A stretch of DNA of 64,000 nucleotides from Gemmatimonadaceae bacterium (GTDB lineage Bacteria; Gemmatimonadota; Gemmatimonadetes; Gemmatimonadales; Gemmatimonadaceae). A program made the position numbers and the translations under genes. Below, piece by piece: positions 1 to 8,492 of the stretch. The stretch lies in NCBI GenBank assembly GCA_035633115.1, contig DASQFN010000106.1, positions 62,001 through 126,000 on the forward strand. Direction: 5' to 3'. Each line of letters opens with the position of its first letter. The stretch's first letter is position 1. The notes below the pieces were generated by a model. The model saw only the letters and a list, made by a program, of their open reading frames with translations, did not search any database and was not told the origin of the DNA.

Positions 1-1
1 G

Positions 2-247
2 GGAAACTCCGCCGAGGTCGACCGTCATGCCGACCCGAGGCAGGAGCTGGAGGAAAAGGAGCTCGACCGGATTTTTCTGAACGCCGATGAAGAGGCCGAC
101 GTCAAGGCCGAGCGGCGACAGCGATCCAAGAAGCCACCGAAGACCGGTCGTGCCGACGGATCGCCCCTTGCGCCGGGAGGCGTTCCAAAGAGCGACCACG
201 TCGCCAATCCACTCGAAGCTCCTCCGCAGGAAATCCCAGGGCAGTAG
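2..247 (+). CDS. C-terminal end of an unidentified protein (5' end outside window)
   Basis: An open frame runs in from the left edge and stops at TAG 245-247, giving the last 81 residues. The tail is hydrophilic and highly charged: an acidic/basic first half (runs such as ELEEKELDRIF), a Lys/Arg/Pro middle, then a Pro/Gly-rich end. It looks like a disordered C-terminal extension. No domain is recognisable, so no function is proposed. A GC-rich hairpin follows 31 bp after the stop, consistent with the end of a transcription unit. Confidence 0.5.
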   Translation, partial: GNSAEVDRHADPRQELEEKELDRIFLNADEEADVKAERRQRSKKPPKTGRADGSPLAPGGVPKSDHVANPLEAPPQEIPGQ

Positions 248-278
248 TCTCGACCTGCGGGACCACGAGCTGCAAAAC

Positions 279-308
279 GGAGCGGCCGGCTTTCCAGCTG
301 GCCGCTCC
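279..308 (+). terminator. GC-rich hairpin, probable terminator
   Basis: A 12-bp stem (279-290 with 297-308), complete except for one G-T wobble, encloses a 6-nt loop. It lies between the tail gene and valS. There is no T-run after it, so intrinsic termination is not certain. Confidence 0.5.
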
Positions 309-314
309 GCGCTG

Positions 315-343
315 CTTACAACCACAAAATTGCGCGGTTAACT
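315..343 (+). promoter_or_regulatory. Candidate sigma70-type promoter of valS
   Basis: CTTACA (315-320) and TTAACT (338-343) are separated by 17 bp. The predicted start of transcription falls about 3-4 nt before the valS ATG at 354, and no Shine-Dalgarno is visible there. The message may therefore be nearly leaderless. Prediction from motif spacing only. Confidence 0.35.
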
Positions 344-353
344 TGCGCTGGAC

Positions 354-3179
354 ATGACCGCTACACGGGAAAACGCCGAGCTCTCACCCCAGTACGACCC
401 GGCGGCCAACGAGAGCGCGATTTATCGCGAGTGGGAGGAAGCCGGTGTCTTCACCGCGCACGCGGAGCGATCGCAGCCAGCGGGAGGTGACCGCCAGCCT
501 TTCGTGATCGTGATGCCGCCGCCCAATGTGACGGCGGTTCTTCACATGGGACACGGTCTCAACAACACCGTGCAGGACGTGATCATCCGCTGGCGACGGA
601 TGTGCGGAGACGAAGCTCTGTGGGTGCCGGGAACCGATCACGCAGGTATCGCGACACAAAATGTCATCGAGAAGCAGCTCGGCGCCGAGGGGAAAACCAG
701 ATTCGACCTCGGACGCGAAGCTTTTATCGAGCGGACCACGGAGTGGGTCGGTGAAACCGGTGGAACGATTCTCCAGCAGCTCCGAGCGATCGGCGCGTCG
801 TGCGACTGGAGCCGAACGGCGTACACTCTTTCGCCGGCGCTCAGCGAAGCGGTGCGCGAGGCGTTCGTTCAGCTGTACGAGCGTGGTCTGGTATATCGCG
901 GACATAGAGTCATTCACTGGTGCCCGCGATGCCTGACTTCACTGAGTGACGAAGAGGCTGAGCATAGTGAGGAGGCCGGGCATCTTTATCACGTCCGGTA
1001 TCGCGTGAACGCCTCTGCCGGTGCCAGCGGTCCAGAGTGGATCAGCGTCGCCACCACACGCCCCGAAACGATGCTCGGCGATGTTGCGATTGCTGTGCAT
1101 CCTGAGGATGAGCGTTACAAGGGCGTCGTTGGTGCGACAGCCACGCTGCCGATCGCAAACGTCGAGATACCGATAATCGCCGATGCGGAAGGCGTGGATC
1201 CGACGTTTGGAACCGGAGCAGTCAAGATCACTCCTGCCCACGACGCCAGCGATTTCGAGGTCGGGAAGCGTCACGATCTCCCGATGCCGGTGATCCTCTC
1301 GCCCGACGGCCGAATGGAGAACGGCGCCGATGCTGATAGTCGAGTGCCCGAGTCACTCCTCGGACTGGACCGGTTCGAGGCGAGAGAGCGCGTTGTCGAA
1401 ATGCTGCGCGCGCTCGGTCAGCTGGAAAAAGTCGAGCCGTACACGCACGGAGTGCGTCACTGTTACCGGTGCGACAGTGTCGTCGAGCCGCGCCTCTCCG
1501 ATCAGTGGTTCGTGAAGATGAAACCGCTGGCGGAGCCTGCGCTCGCGGCGGTGACGGATGGACGAATCCGGTTCCTGCCTGAACGGTGGGAAGCCGTCTA
1601 CATCAACTGGCTCGTTGGAATTCGCGACTGGAATATCTCGCGGCAGCTGTGGTGGGGGCATCGCATTCCTATCTGGTATTGCGACGCGTGCGGCGAGATC
1701 ACCGCGAGCCGTACCGATATTGAGAAGTGTCCGAAATGTGGAGGCGCAGTCAGGCAGGACCCTGACGTGCTGGATACGTGGTTCTCGTCCTGGCTATGGC
1801 CTTTCTCCACACTCGGCTGGCCGGACAAGTCGTCGAAGGACCTGCAGGCGTTCTACCCGACGGACGACCTCATCACTGCGCCGGAGATTCTTTTCTTCTG
1901 GGTGTCGCGGATGATCATGGGCGGCTTCGCTTTCATGGGTGAGACGCCGTTTCATACGGTCTACCTGCACGGCACAGTGCGCGACATGCAGCACGTGAAG
2001 ATGTCCAAATCGCTTGGCAACGGCATCGATCCTCTCGACGTTGTTTCGCTATACGGCGCCGATGCCCTCCGCTATACGGTCATCGCCGGACTTGGCATGG
2101 GGGCGGAGCTCATGCTCGACCCCAACGACCTGGAGAAGTCATTCGCACCAGGCCGCAACTTCGTCACGAAGCTGTGGAACATCGGTCGATTCCTGCTGTC
2201 GAACGCCGGCGACGAACCGGTGAAGAAAATTTCCGATCTCGATCCGTCGAGACTGACCCGCTCGGACCGGTGGATTCTGCACAGGCTGAACGAGGCGATC
2301 GGTGAGTGCGATGCCGCACTCGGCCCTGCGCGCCCGCGCGACGGTGTGTGGAGGCCGGATGAAATGCGCGCGGGAGTCAGGCTCAGCGAATTCGTCGAGT
2401 CGGCGCGGCAGTTTGTCTGGAACGAGCTCGCGGACTGGTACGTCGAAGCAGTGAAGCCGCGTCTCGCCGGCTCGGGCGAAGACCGTGAGGTCGCCCGAGC
2501 GGTGCTTGCAGAGGTCTTTGGCGCTTCGCTTCGGCTGCTCCACCCGGTTGTGCCGTTCATCACGGAGGCACTCTGGAGCCGGATGCCATCGAGCACAGAC
2601 AGCGACAGCGGGATGATTGTTACGGCGAGCTGGCCGACGGCGAATTCTGCCTACGCCGCGGAGTCCGACTTCGAGGTGGTGCGCGAGGCCATCATGGCGG
2701 TGCGACAACTTCGCGCGGAATACTCGATTCCGCCCGGCCAGACGATTAAGGCCGAGCTCCTTCCGCCCGCATACGGCGCGGCGGCATCTGCTGCAGAGGG
2801 TTCTCGAATTCTTCTCGAAGAAGCGCAGCTGATTCAGCAGCTCGCCCGCTGCGAGATCGTCGAGTATCCGCCGGGCAACATGTCCGACATGGGAACTCAC
2901 GCTGGCGGTAAAGGATCAGTGATCCTGCTTGCCGGCGGATCGAGATTGTTCGTGCCACTCGGCGGCGTAATCGATATCGACAGGGAATGCGCAAAGGCGA
3001 GAGCGGAGCTCGACAAGCTTGCAAAGCAGCTCGACTCTCTGGCGGCCCGATTGCAGAATCCGGGCTTTACCGATAAGGCGCCACCGGAGGTCGTCAGATC
3101 CGAACGTCAGAAGCAGCACGACTGGGGCCGGCGGCGAGAGCAGCTTGCAGAGAAGGTGAGGGCTCTTTGCGGGAGCTGA
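354..3179 (+). CDS. valS: Valine--tRNA ligase
   Basis: Cytoplasmic class I aminoacyl-tRNA synthetase that charges tRNA-Val and edits mischarged threonine. The 941 residues match the usual ValRS length. The HIGH-type signature appears as HMGHG near residue 64, after PPPNVT, and the KMSKSLGNG loop near residue 550. Zinc-ribbon-like CxxC pairs occur in the insertion regions (for example CPRC, CDAC and CPKC). The C-terminal part is a charged coiled coil, the ValRS tRNA-binding arm. The ATG at 354 gives the normal N-terminus (PQYDPAANE...). The 3' end overlaps the next gene by 13 bp. Confidence 0.97.
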   Translation: MTATRENAELSPQYDPAANESAIYREWEEAGVFTAHAERSQPAGGDRQPFVIVMPPPNVTAVLHMGHGLNNTVQDVIIRWRRMCGDEALWVPGTDHAGIATQNVIEKQLGAEGKTRFDLGREAFIERTTEWVGETGGTILQQLRAIGASCDWSRTAYTLSPALSEAVREAFVQLYERGLVYRGHRVIHWCPRCLTSLSDEEAEHSEEAGHLYHVRYRVNASAGASGPEWISVATTRPETMLGDVAIAVHPEDERYKGVVGATATLPIANVEIPIIADAEGVDPTFGTGAVKITPAHDASDFEVGKRHDLPMPVILSPDGRMENGADADSRVPESLLGLDRFEARERVVEMLRALGQLEKVEPYTHGVRHCYRCDSVVEPRLSDQWFVKMKPLAEPALAAVTDGRIRFLPERWEAVYINWLVGIRDWNISRQLWWGHRIPIWYCDACGEITASRTDIEKCPKCGGAVRQDPDVLDTWFSSWLWPFSTLGWPDKSSKDLQAFYPTDDLITAPEILFFWVSRMIMGGFAFMGETPFHTVYLHGTVRDMQHVKMSKSLGNGIDPLDVVSLYGADALRYTVIAGLGMGAELMLDPNDLEKSFAPGRNFVTKLWNIGRFLLSNAGDEPVKKISDLDPSRLTRSDRWILHRLNEAIGECDAALGPARPRDGVWRPDEMRAGVRLSEFVESARQFVWNELADWYVEAVKPRLAGSGEDREVARAVLAEVFGASLRLLHPVVPFITEALWSRMPSSTDSDSGMIVTASWPTANSAYAAESDFEVVREAIMAVRQLRAEYSIPPGQTIKAELLPPAYGAAASAAEGSRILLEEAQLIQQLARCEIVEYPPGNMSDMGTHAGGKGSVILLAGGSRLFVPLGGVIDIDRECAKARAELDKLAKQLDSLAARLQNPGFTDKAPPEVVRSERQKQHDWGRRREQLAEKVRALCGS

Positions 3180-4369
3180 CCGCCCATCGACCGTTTCGTC
3201 TCGTCGCCGTTGCGTCAACACTTATCGCCATTCTCGCGGTTTGTGCGTCGCCAGGCATTCCGCCCGGAGGTCCAGTCGACACGGCCGCGCCGCAGCTGGT
3301 TGACATTGCACCCGACAGCGGAGCAACAGCGACAACTCCGAAGGCCGCAATCTTCCGCTTCGATGAAGTCGTGAGCGAGCGCCCCACCGGCGCGGCCTCG
3401 CTGAGTGCGTTGTTTCTGATCTCGCCACGCGAGGGAACGCCCGATGTGGACTGGCACCGCGAGGCGGTTTCGGTGCGCCCGAGTCGCGGATGGCGGCGCA
3501 ACACGGCGTACACCATCACGATGCTTCCCGGCATGAGCGACCTGCGGGGCAACGTGCGCAACGCTGGCGCAGTCCTGGTTTTCTCGACTGGGGCGGACAT
3601 CCCGCAGTCGAGAATTGCGGGCACCGTCTTCAACTGGCTCACCGGTCACGCTGTTGCTCGTGCATTCGTGGAGGTCCGGCCGGTTGCGGACACCACGATT
3701 GCGTACGTCGCCGCGACCGACACGACAGGCAGGTTTCTCGTTTCAAACGTTGCGCCAGGCAGGTACTCGGTGCGGGCATTCATAGATGACAACAGCAACA
3801 GGGGTCTCGATCCCCGAGAGGCGTGGGATTCTGTCACGGTCGCACTCACCGACACGGCTCGGGTCGAGATGTTTGCATTTCCTCACGACTCGGTTGGTGC
3901 ACGGCTGGCGAATGTTGGCCTGAGAGACTCCGTTACACTGGAGCTGCTGTTCGATCACGCAATCGACGTCAACCAGCAATTCAATCAGTCGTCGATCAGC
4001 ATCAGAAGGGCTGATTCCGTGGACATTCCGGTGATCAGCGTTACAAAACCGGAGCTTCCCGCCGACGCAACCGCCGGCACCGCACGGCGACCCTCGCGCG
4101 CCATTCCCTCCACCAGCCTGGTGGTGCGCATCGGGACACCGATCAAAACGCGAACTACGCTGCGCATTCGCACGATCGGTGTGCGCGGATTGGAGGGCAT
4201 TCCATTCACGACGGACAGAGTCGTGATCGTCGAGCCGCCACCGCCACCCCCGGCAGCCCAGCCTCCAGGCGCTGCTCCGGGGGCGCGCCCTGTCACTCCC
4301 CCTCCCCCTCCCCCTCCACCGCCGCCGCCCCCGCCGCCCCCGCCGCCCCCGCCGCCGATCAGACGATGA
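3167..4369 (+). CDS. Ig-like (Big_5) domain lipoprotein with polyproline tail
   Basis: 400 residues starting at TTG 3167, inside the end of valS, with a purine-rich AAGGTGAGG just upstream. The N-terminus carries a hydrophobic segment ending LAVC, a plausible lipoprotein signal with cysteine near residue 26. PVDTAAPQL followed by a beta-rich stretch to about residue 125 resembles the bacterial Ig-like domain Big_5 (known from secreted proteins). A carboxypeptidase-regulatory-like beta domain (GTVFNWLTGHAV...) follows. The C-terminus is Pro/Ala-rich and ends in 20 consecutive prolines. Likely anchored in the envelope; exact role unknown. Its TGA overlaps the selA start (ATGA), implying translational coupling. 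Confidence 0.8.
   Translation: MRELTAHRPFRLVAVASTLIAILAVCASPGIPPGGPVDTAAPQLVDIAPDSGATATTPKAAIFRFDEVVSERPTGAASLSALFLISPREGTPDVDWHREAVSVRPSRGWRRNTAYTITMLPGMSDLRGNVRNAGAVLVFSTGADIPQSRIAGTVFNWLTGHAVARAFVEVRPVADTTIAYVAATDTTGRFLVSNVAPGRYSVRAFIDDNSNRGLDPREAWDSVTVALTDTARVEMFAFPHDSVGARLANVGLRDSVTLELLFDHAIDVNQQFNQSSISIRRADSVDIPVISVTKPELPADATAGTARRPSRAIPSTSLVVRIGTPIKTRTTLRIRTIGVRGLEGIPFTTDRVVIVEPPPPPPAAQPPGAAPGARPVTPPPPPPPPPPPPPPPPPPPPIRR
4298..4357 (+). repeat. Proline-codon tract (20 CCN codons)
   Basis: Sixty bases of only CCC, CCT, CCA and CCG codons, partly as CCCCCT and CCGCCGCCC subrepeats. They encode 20 consecutive prolines just before the stop of the lipoprotein. The tract is slippage-prone, and its translation would be expected to depend strongly on EF-P. 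Confidence 0.9.
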
Positions 4370-5718
4370 GCGATCCTCGTAGAAGTCTGCCGAGCGTCAG
4401 CGTGCTGCTCGAGACCGAGGAGGTGCGTTCGCTCATCGAGCGGCATCCGCGAGCGCTGGTCGTAAACGCGATTCGTGACACGCTCGACGAGCTGCGGGCA
4501 GGCGCTGCAGGCGAGGGCGGCCCCGGACTTCTCGAAACGATCGCCGAGCGAGTCGAGAGGGCAGCCCTCCCCTCCCTGACTCCTGTATTCAACCTCACGG
4601 GGATCGTGCTCCACACGAATCTGGGACGGGCTCCGCTCGCTAATGTTGCACTCGATGCGGTCCTCGCACTCGCGGGAGGCTACAGCAACCTCGAGTACGA
4701 CCTCGATACCGGCCGGCGCGGCAGTCGCTACTCACACTGCGTGTCGCTCCTTTGCGGGCTCACCGGGGCTGAGGATGCAATCGTCGTGAACAATTGCGCG
4801 GCGGCACTGGTCCTCACGCTGAGCGCGCTTGCTCGCGGACGCGAGGTAATCGTCTCACGCGGGGAGCTGGTAGAGATCGGCGGCAGCTTCCGCGTTCCGG
4901 ATATCATGGGCCGCAGCGGCGCCACTCTGGTGGAAGTCGGCACGACGAACCGGACGCACCTCGATGACTACGTCCGCGCAATTACCCCGCGTACGGGTGC
5001 AATCGCGAAAATCCATCGCAGCAACTTTACGATCGAGGGCTTCGTGGCGGACGTCGGCGTGAGCGACCTCGTACCCGTGGCAGGCGAGCACGACATTCCC
5101 ATCATTCATGACCTGGGCAGCGGCCTGATCATTCCGCTCGATGAATTCGGACTCTCGGGTGAGCCTACGGCACACGCCGCGCTGACGGCGGGCGCCACCG
5201 TCGTCACGATGAGCGGTGACAAGCTGCTCGGCGGGCCGCAGGCAGGAATTATCGTCGGGAAGGCGCACGCGATTGCGCGACTGAAAAAGGACCCGTTCGC
5301 AAGGGCGTTGCGCGTCGACAAGATGACAATTGCCGCACTTGGCGCGACGCTTCAGCTGTACCGCGATCCCGAGCGTGCTCTCGCCGCGATCCCGACGCTG
5401 GCGATGATCACCGCGCCGGTAGCGGAAGTGCGCGAGCGAGCCTCGACGCTCGCTCGCGCGCTGCGGGACTCGAACATTGACGCCGAAGTCGTGCCGAGCC
5501 GCGCGAGTGTCGGCGCGGGCGCTTTTCCGACCCGCGAGATTCCTTCCGCGGCCGTGACTATCAACGGCGATGCCACCGCGCTGGAGCAGAAGCTTCGGTC
5601 CGGCAGTCCTCCGGTAATCGGAAGAATTGCCGACGACCGGCTAATTCTGGACATGCGCAGCGTTCCGGCGGCACACGACTCGCGGCTCACGTCCGCAATC
5701 CTTCGCGCGCTGGCGTGA
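4366..5718 (+). CDS. selA: L-seryl-tRNA(Sec) selenium transferase
   Basis: PLP enzyme that converts seryl-tRNA(Sec) to selenocysteyl-tRNA(Sec) using selenophosphate. The 450 residues fit SelA length. Family landmarks include an N-terminal helical part (RSLPSV..LL), NLTGIVLHTNLGRAPL near residue 80, YSNLEYDL, and the PLP-lysine neighbourhood SGDKLLGGPQAG near residue 286. The start overlaps the upstream stop by 4 bp, and the end overlaps gmhB by 4 bp. No selB, selD, tRNA-Sec or obvious selenoprotein is seen in the window, so its partners must be elsewhere or absent. Confidence 0.9.
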   Translation: MSDPRRSLPSVSVLLETEEVRSLIERHPRALVVNAIRDTLDELRAGAAGEGGPGLLETIAERVERAALPSLTPVFNLTGIVLHTNLGRAPLANVALDAVLALAGGYSNLEYDLDTGRRGSRYSHCVSLLCGLTGAEDAIVVNNCAAALVLTLSALARGREVIVSRGELVEIGGSFRVPDIMGRSGATLVEVGTTNRTHLDDYVRAITPRTGAIAKIHRSNFTIEGFVADVGVSDLVPVAGEHDIPIIHDLGSGLIIPLDEFGLSGEPTAHAALTAGATVVTMSGDKLLGGPQAGIIVGKAHAIARLKKDPFARALRVDKMTIAALGATLQLYRDPERALAAIPTLAMITAPVAEVRERASTLARALRDSNIDAEVVPSRASVGAGAFPTREIPSAAVTINGDATALEQKLRSGSPPVIGRIADDRLILDMRSVPAAHDSRLTSAILRALA

Positions 5719-6260
5719 ACGCTCTTCCCAGCGCCGTTTTTCTGGACCGCGATGGGACCATCATCAAGGACGTGAGCTACCTGTCGCGACCCGAGCAGGT
5801 GGAGCTGCTCGACGGAGCAGCGGAGGCGATCGCTCGAATCAATGCAGCCCTCGTCCCGGCTGTGATCGTGACGAATCAATCAGGCATCGGTCGCGGATAT
5901 TTCTCGCTCGCCGATTATGAGCGAACCGAACAGCGGCTCAACTTGCTTCTGGCCGAGCGAGGCGCGCGCATCGACGCAACTTACTATTGCCCTCATGCTC
6001 CCGAAGAGGGTTGCCGGTGCAGGAAGCCCGGCACACTTCTCTTCGAAAGAGCTGCCGAGGACCTGGGTATCGACTTACGGAATGCACTTTTCATCGGGGA
6101 TCGCTTTCGCGACATCGAGCCGGCAATGAGCTTCGGGGCAAAGGGCGTTCTCGTCCCCATACCCACAACGCCGGGCGACGAGATCGCGCGCGCTCACGAA
6201 TCGGCCCGTGTTGCGGAGTCTCTCTCGCTTCCACTCGACTGGTATCTGTGCACGAATTAA
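5715..6260 (+). CDS. gmhB: D-glycero-D-manno-heptose 1,7-bisphosphate phosphatase (HAD family)
   Basis: 181-residue HAD-superfamily phosphatase of the GmhB/HisB-N type. The nucleophile motif is FLDRDGT near residue 9, motif II is TNQSGIGRG, and the acidic motif is GDRFRD. The CPHAPEEGCRCRKPG segment supplies the Cys/His zinc site that marks GmhB-like enzymes. It probably removes the 7-phosphate in ADP-heptose synthesis for LPS core, suggesting a diderm. The GTG start at 5715 overlaps the selA stop (GTGA). HisB-like histidinol phosphatase is the main alternative, but no his genes are near. Confidence 0.82.
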   Translation: MNALPSAVFLDRDGTIIKDVSYLSRPEQVELLDGAAEAIARINAALVPAVIVTNQSGIGRGYFSLADYERTEQRLNLLLAERGARIDATYYCPHAPEEGCRCRKPGTLLFERAAEDLGIDLRNALFIGDRFRDIEPAMSFGAKGVLVPIPTTPGDEIARAHESARVAESLSLPLDWYLCTN

Positions 6261-6334
6261 CGGACATCGCCACGAATCGCTGTCAAGACCGTAAATCATG
6301 AGTCACGGCTCTTCCTGAGAGCTTGATCGCGCGG

Positions 6335-6340
6335 TAAAAT
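6335..6340 (+). promoter_or_regulatory. Candidate -10 element for a leaderless purN transcript
   Basis: TAAAAT ends 5 nt before the purN ATG (6346), so transcription would begin at or next to the start codon. No Shine-Dalgarno is present; the interval reads CGCGC. The -35 match (TTCCTG, 6312-6317) is weak. Confidence 0.35.
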
Positions 6341-6345
6341 CGCGC

Positions 6346-6942
6346 ATGGCCGCACGCATCGCCGTCCTCGCGTCGGGCGGGGGAACGAACCTCCAGGCAA
6401 TTCTCGACCACTTCGCGAGTATCCCCAATCCGGCGGGCACCATCGTGCTCGTCGCTTCCAACCGGGAAAAATCCCGGGCGCTCGAGCGCGCTCGCGCGGC
6501 GGGAATTCCATTCGAGGTATTTGACGCAACCGACGATGGCGCCGCACTCCTCGCGCTGCTCCATGAAGCGGCCGCGGATCTCATCGTGCTCGCCGGCTAT
6601 CTCAAGCACATTCCGGAGGATGTGATCCGCCGCTATCACGGACGGATCATCAACATCCATCCGGGACTTCTCCCCGATTTTGGCGGGCCTGGCATGTACG
6701 GGTCCCGAGTGCACGCCGCCGTCCTCGCGTCGGGCGCGACGAGCACGGGACTCACAATCCATTTCGTCGACGACGAATACGATCACGGTCCTGTCATCGC
6801 ACAATGGCGTGTGCGGGTGAAGATCGACGACACGGCTGAATCGCTCGCCGAGCGCGTTCTTTCGGCGGAGCACATCGTGTATCCACGCGTCGTGGACATG
6901 GTAGCTGCGCTGAGCAACGCTGGACTCGCGGCGAATTTCTGA
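6346..6942 (+). CDS. purN: Phosphoribosylglycinamide formyltransferase
   Basis: Third step of purine synthesis: transfers formyl from 10-formyl-THF to GAR. The 198 residues match the family. The N-terminus is IAVLASGGGTNLQAI. The catalytic Asn-His lie in INIHPGLLPDFGG (about residues 102-104), and the catalytic Asp in VDDEYDHGPVIAQ. The stop is one base before the purH ATG, so the two form an operon. The start lacks an SD and may be leaderless. Confidence 0.95.
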   Translation: MAARIAVLASGGGTNLQAILDHFASIPNPAGTIVLVASNREKSRALERARAAGIPFEVFDATDDGAALLALLHEAAADLIVLAGYLKHIPEDVIRRYHGRIINIHPGLLPDFGGPGMYGSRVHAAVLASGATSTGLTIHFVDDEYDHGPVIAQWRVRVKIDDTAESLAERVLSAEHIVYPRVVDMVAALSNAGLAANF

Positions 6943-6943
6943 G

Positions 6944-8476
6944 ATGCCACTCGCACTCCTCTCGGTATCCGACAAGACCGGCCTCGTAGAATTTGCTCAG
7001 GGGCTCGCTCGCCTCGGCTGGTCACTCGCATCCACCGGCGGTACGGCGAAGGCACTGCGCAACGCAGGCCTGACGGTGCGTGAGGTCAGCGAGCTCACTG
7101 GCTTTCCTGAAATGCTCGAGGGCCGCGTCAAGACACTTCATCCCGCCGTTCATGGGGGACTGCTTGCGCGGCGCGACCTGGCCGAGCACATGAGTGCGCT
7201 CACCGATAAGGGGATCGAGCCGATCTCGCTTCTGGCTGTGAACCTGTATCCTTTCCAGGCAGTCTCTTCGCGTGAGGGTGTAGCCGCGGAAGAGGTCATC
7301 GAGAACATCGACATCGGGGGGCCGTCGATGCTGCGCTCGGCCGCAAAGAACTTCGCGGCCGTGACGGTGGTGGTCGATCCAGCGGACTACACGCGAGTGC
7401 TCGCCGGACTCGAGGCGAACGACGACGACCTGGATCTGCGCCGTCTCCTCGCGGAGAAAGTGTTCGCTCACACAGCGGCGTACGACGCAGCCATCGCGAA
7501 GTGGTTTGCCTGCGAGCGCCTGGACGATTTTCCCGACCGCCTCACGCTCTCCCTCGCGCGGCGACAGACGCTTCGTTACGGCGAGAATCCCGGGCAGCGC
7601 GCCGCCTTCTATACGGAGCGGCCGGGCAACGGTCTGGCGGGTCTGACGCAGAAGGGCGGAAAAGAGCTCTCGTTCAACAACCTGCTCGACCTCGAGGGCG
7701 CACTGCTGGCAACTGATCCGTTCGAGGACGAGATCTGCTGCGCAATCATAAAGCATACAACGCCGTGCGGCCTCGCCACCGGAGAGTCGGCGCTCGACGC
7801 GTACCGGAAAGCGCTTGCGTGCGACCCCGCTTCGGCATTTGGATCGGTCATCTCGTTCACGGTTCCAGTCGATGCCGAAACTGCGGAGGCGATATCGAGT
7901 CTCTTCGTCGAGTGCCTCGTGGCACCGTCATTCAGCGCGGAAGCTCTCGAGATCCTCGGTCGGAAACAGAATCTCCGCGTTCTCGAGGGCCGGGCCGAGT
8001 GGGGGAAGCACGCGCTCGACTACAAGCGCGTCCGAGGGGGAATGCTCCTTCAGGAGCGGGCAGTTCCGCCTGCCGAGCTCTCGGCATGGACGGTCGTCAC
8101 GAGAAGGCAGCCGACGGACGAGGAGCGAAAAAACCTGATGTTCGCGTGGCGCGCGGTGGGAAGCGTGAAGTCGAACGCAATTCTCCTTGCCCGTGACGGC
8201 GCGACGATTGGAATCGGAGCCGGACAGATGTCACGCGTCGACGCAGCGTTTCTCTCGGTGCACAAGGCAGGACTCGCCGGGCATGACACTCGCGGCGCAG
8301 TGCTTGGCTCCGATGCGTTCTTCCCGTTCCGTGACGGCGTCGATCAGGCAGCGGACGCGGGAATAACGGCGATCGTCCAGCCGGGCGGCTCGGTTCGCGA
8401 CGCAGACGTAATTGCCGCGGCCGACGAGCACGACATCGCCATGGTTTTCACCGGCCAGAGGCAGTTCCGACACTAG
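6944..8476 (+). CDS. purH: Bifunctional AICAR transformylase / IMP cyclohydrolase
   Basis: Last two steps of IMP synthesis. 510 residues: the N-terminal MGS-like IMP cyclohydrolase domain (about 1-195; [37 protein letters not shown]) is followed by the AICAR transformylase domain with RYGENPGQ and the IKHTTPCG catalytic Lys-His pair. The usual Asn after KHx is Thr here. It sits one base after purN. Confidence 0.96.
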   Translation: MPLALLSVSDKTGLVEFAQGLARLGWSLASTGGTAKALRNAGLTVREVSELTGFPEMLEGRVKTLHPAVHGGLLARRDLAEHMSALTDKGIEPISLLAVNLYPFQAVSSREGVAAEEVIENIDIGGPSMLRSAAKNFAAVTVVVDPADYTRVLAGLEANDDDLDLRRLLAEKVFAHTAAYDAAIAKWFACERLDDFPDRLTLSLARRQTLRYGENPGQRAAFYTERPGNGLAGLTQKGGKELSFNNLLDLEGALLATDPFEDEICCAIIKHTTPCGLATGESALDAYRKALACDPASAFGSVISFTVPVDAETAEAISSLFVECLVAPSFSAEALEILGRKQNLRVLEGRAEWGKHALDYKRVRGGMLLQERAVPPAELSAWTVVTRRQPTDEERKNLMFAWRAVGSVKSNAILLARDGATIGIGAGQMSRVDAAFLSVHKAGLAGHDTRGAVLGSDAFFPFRDGVDQAADAGITAIVQPGGSVRDADVIAAADEHDIAMVFTGQRQFRH

Positions 8477-8492
8477 GTCGCACGCGGCGAAC

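Noticed and set aside
8412-8492. Upstream start for the FAD oxidoreductase
   Set aside because: It would lie inside purH and add 27 residues before the dinucleotide-binding strand; GTG 8493 gives the normal N-terminus.
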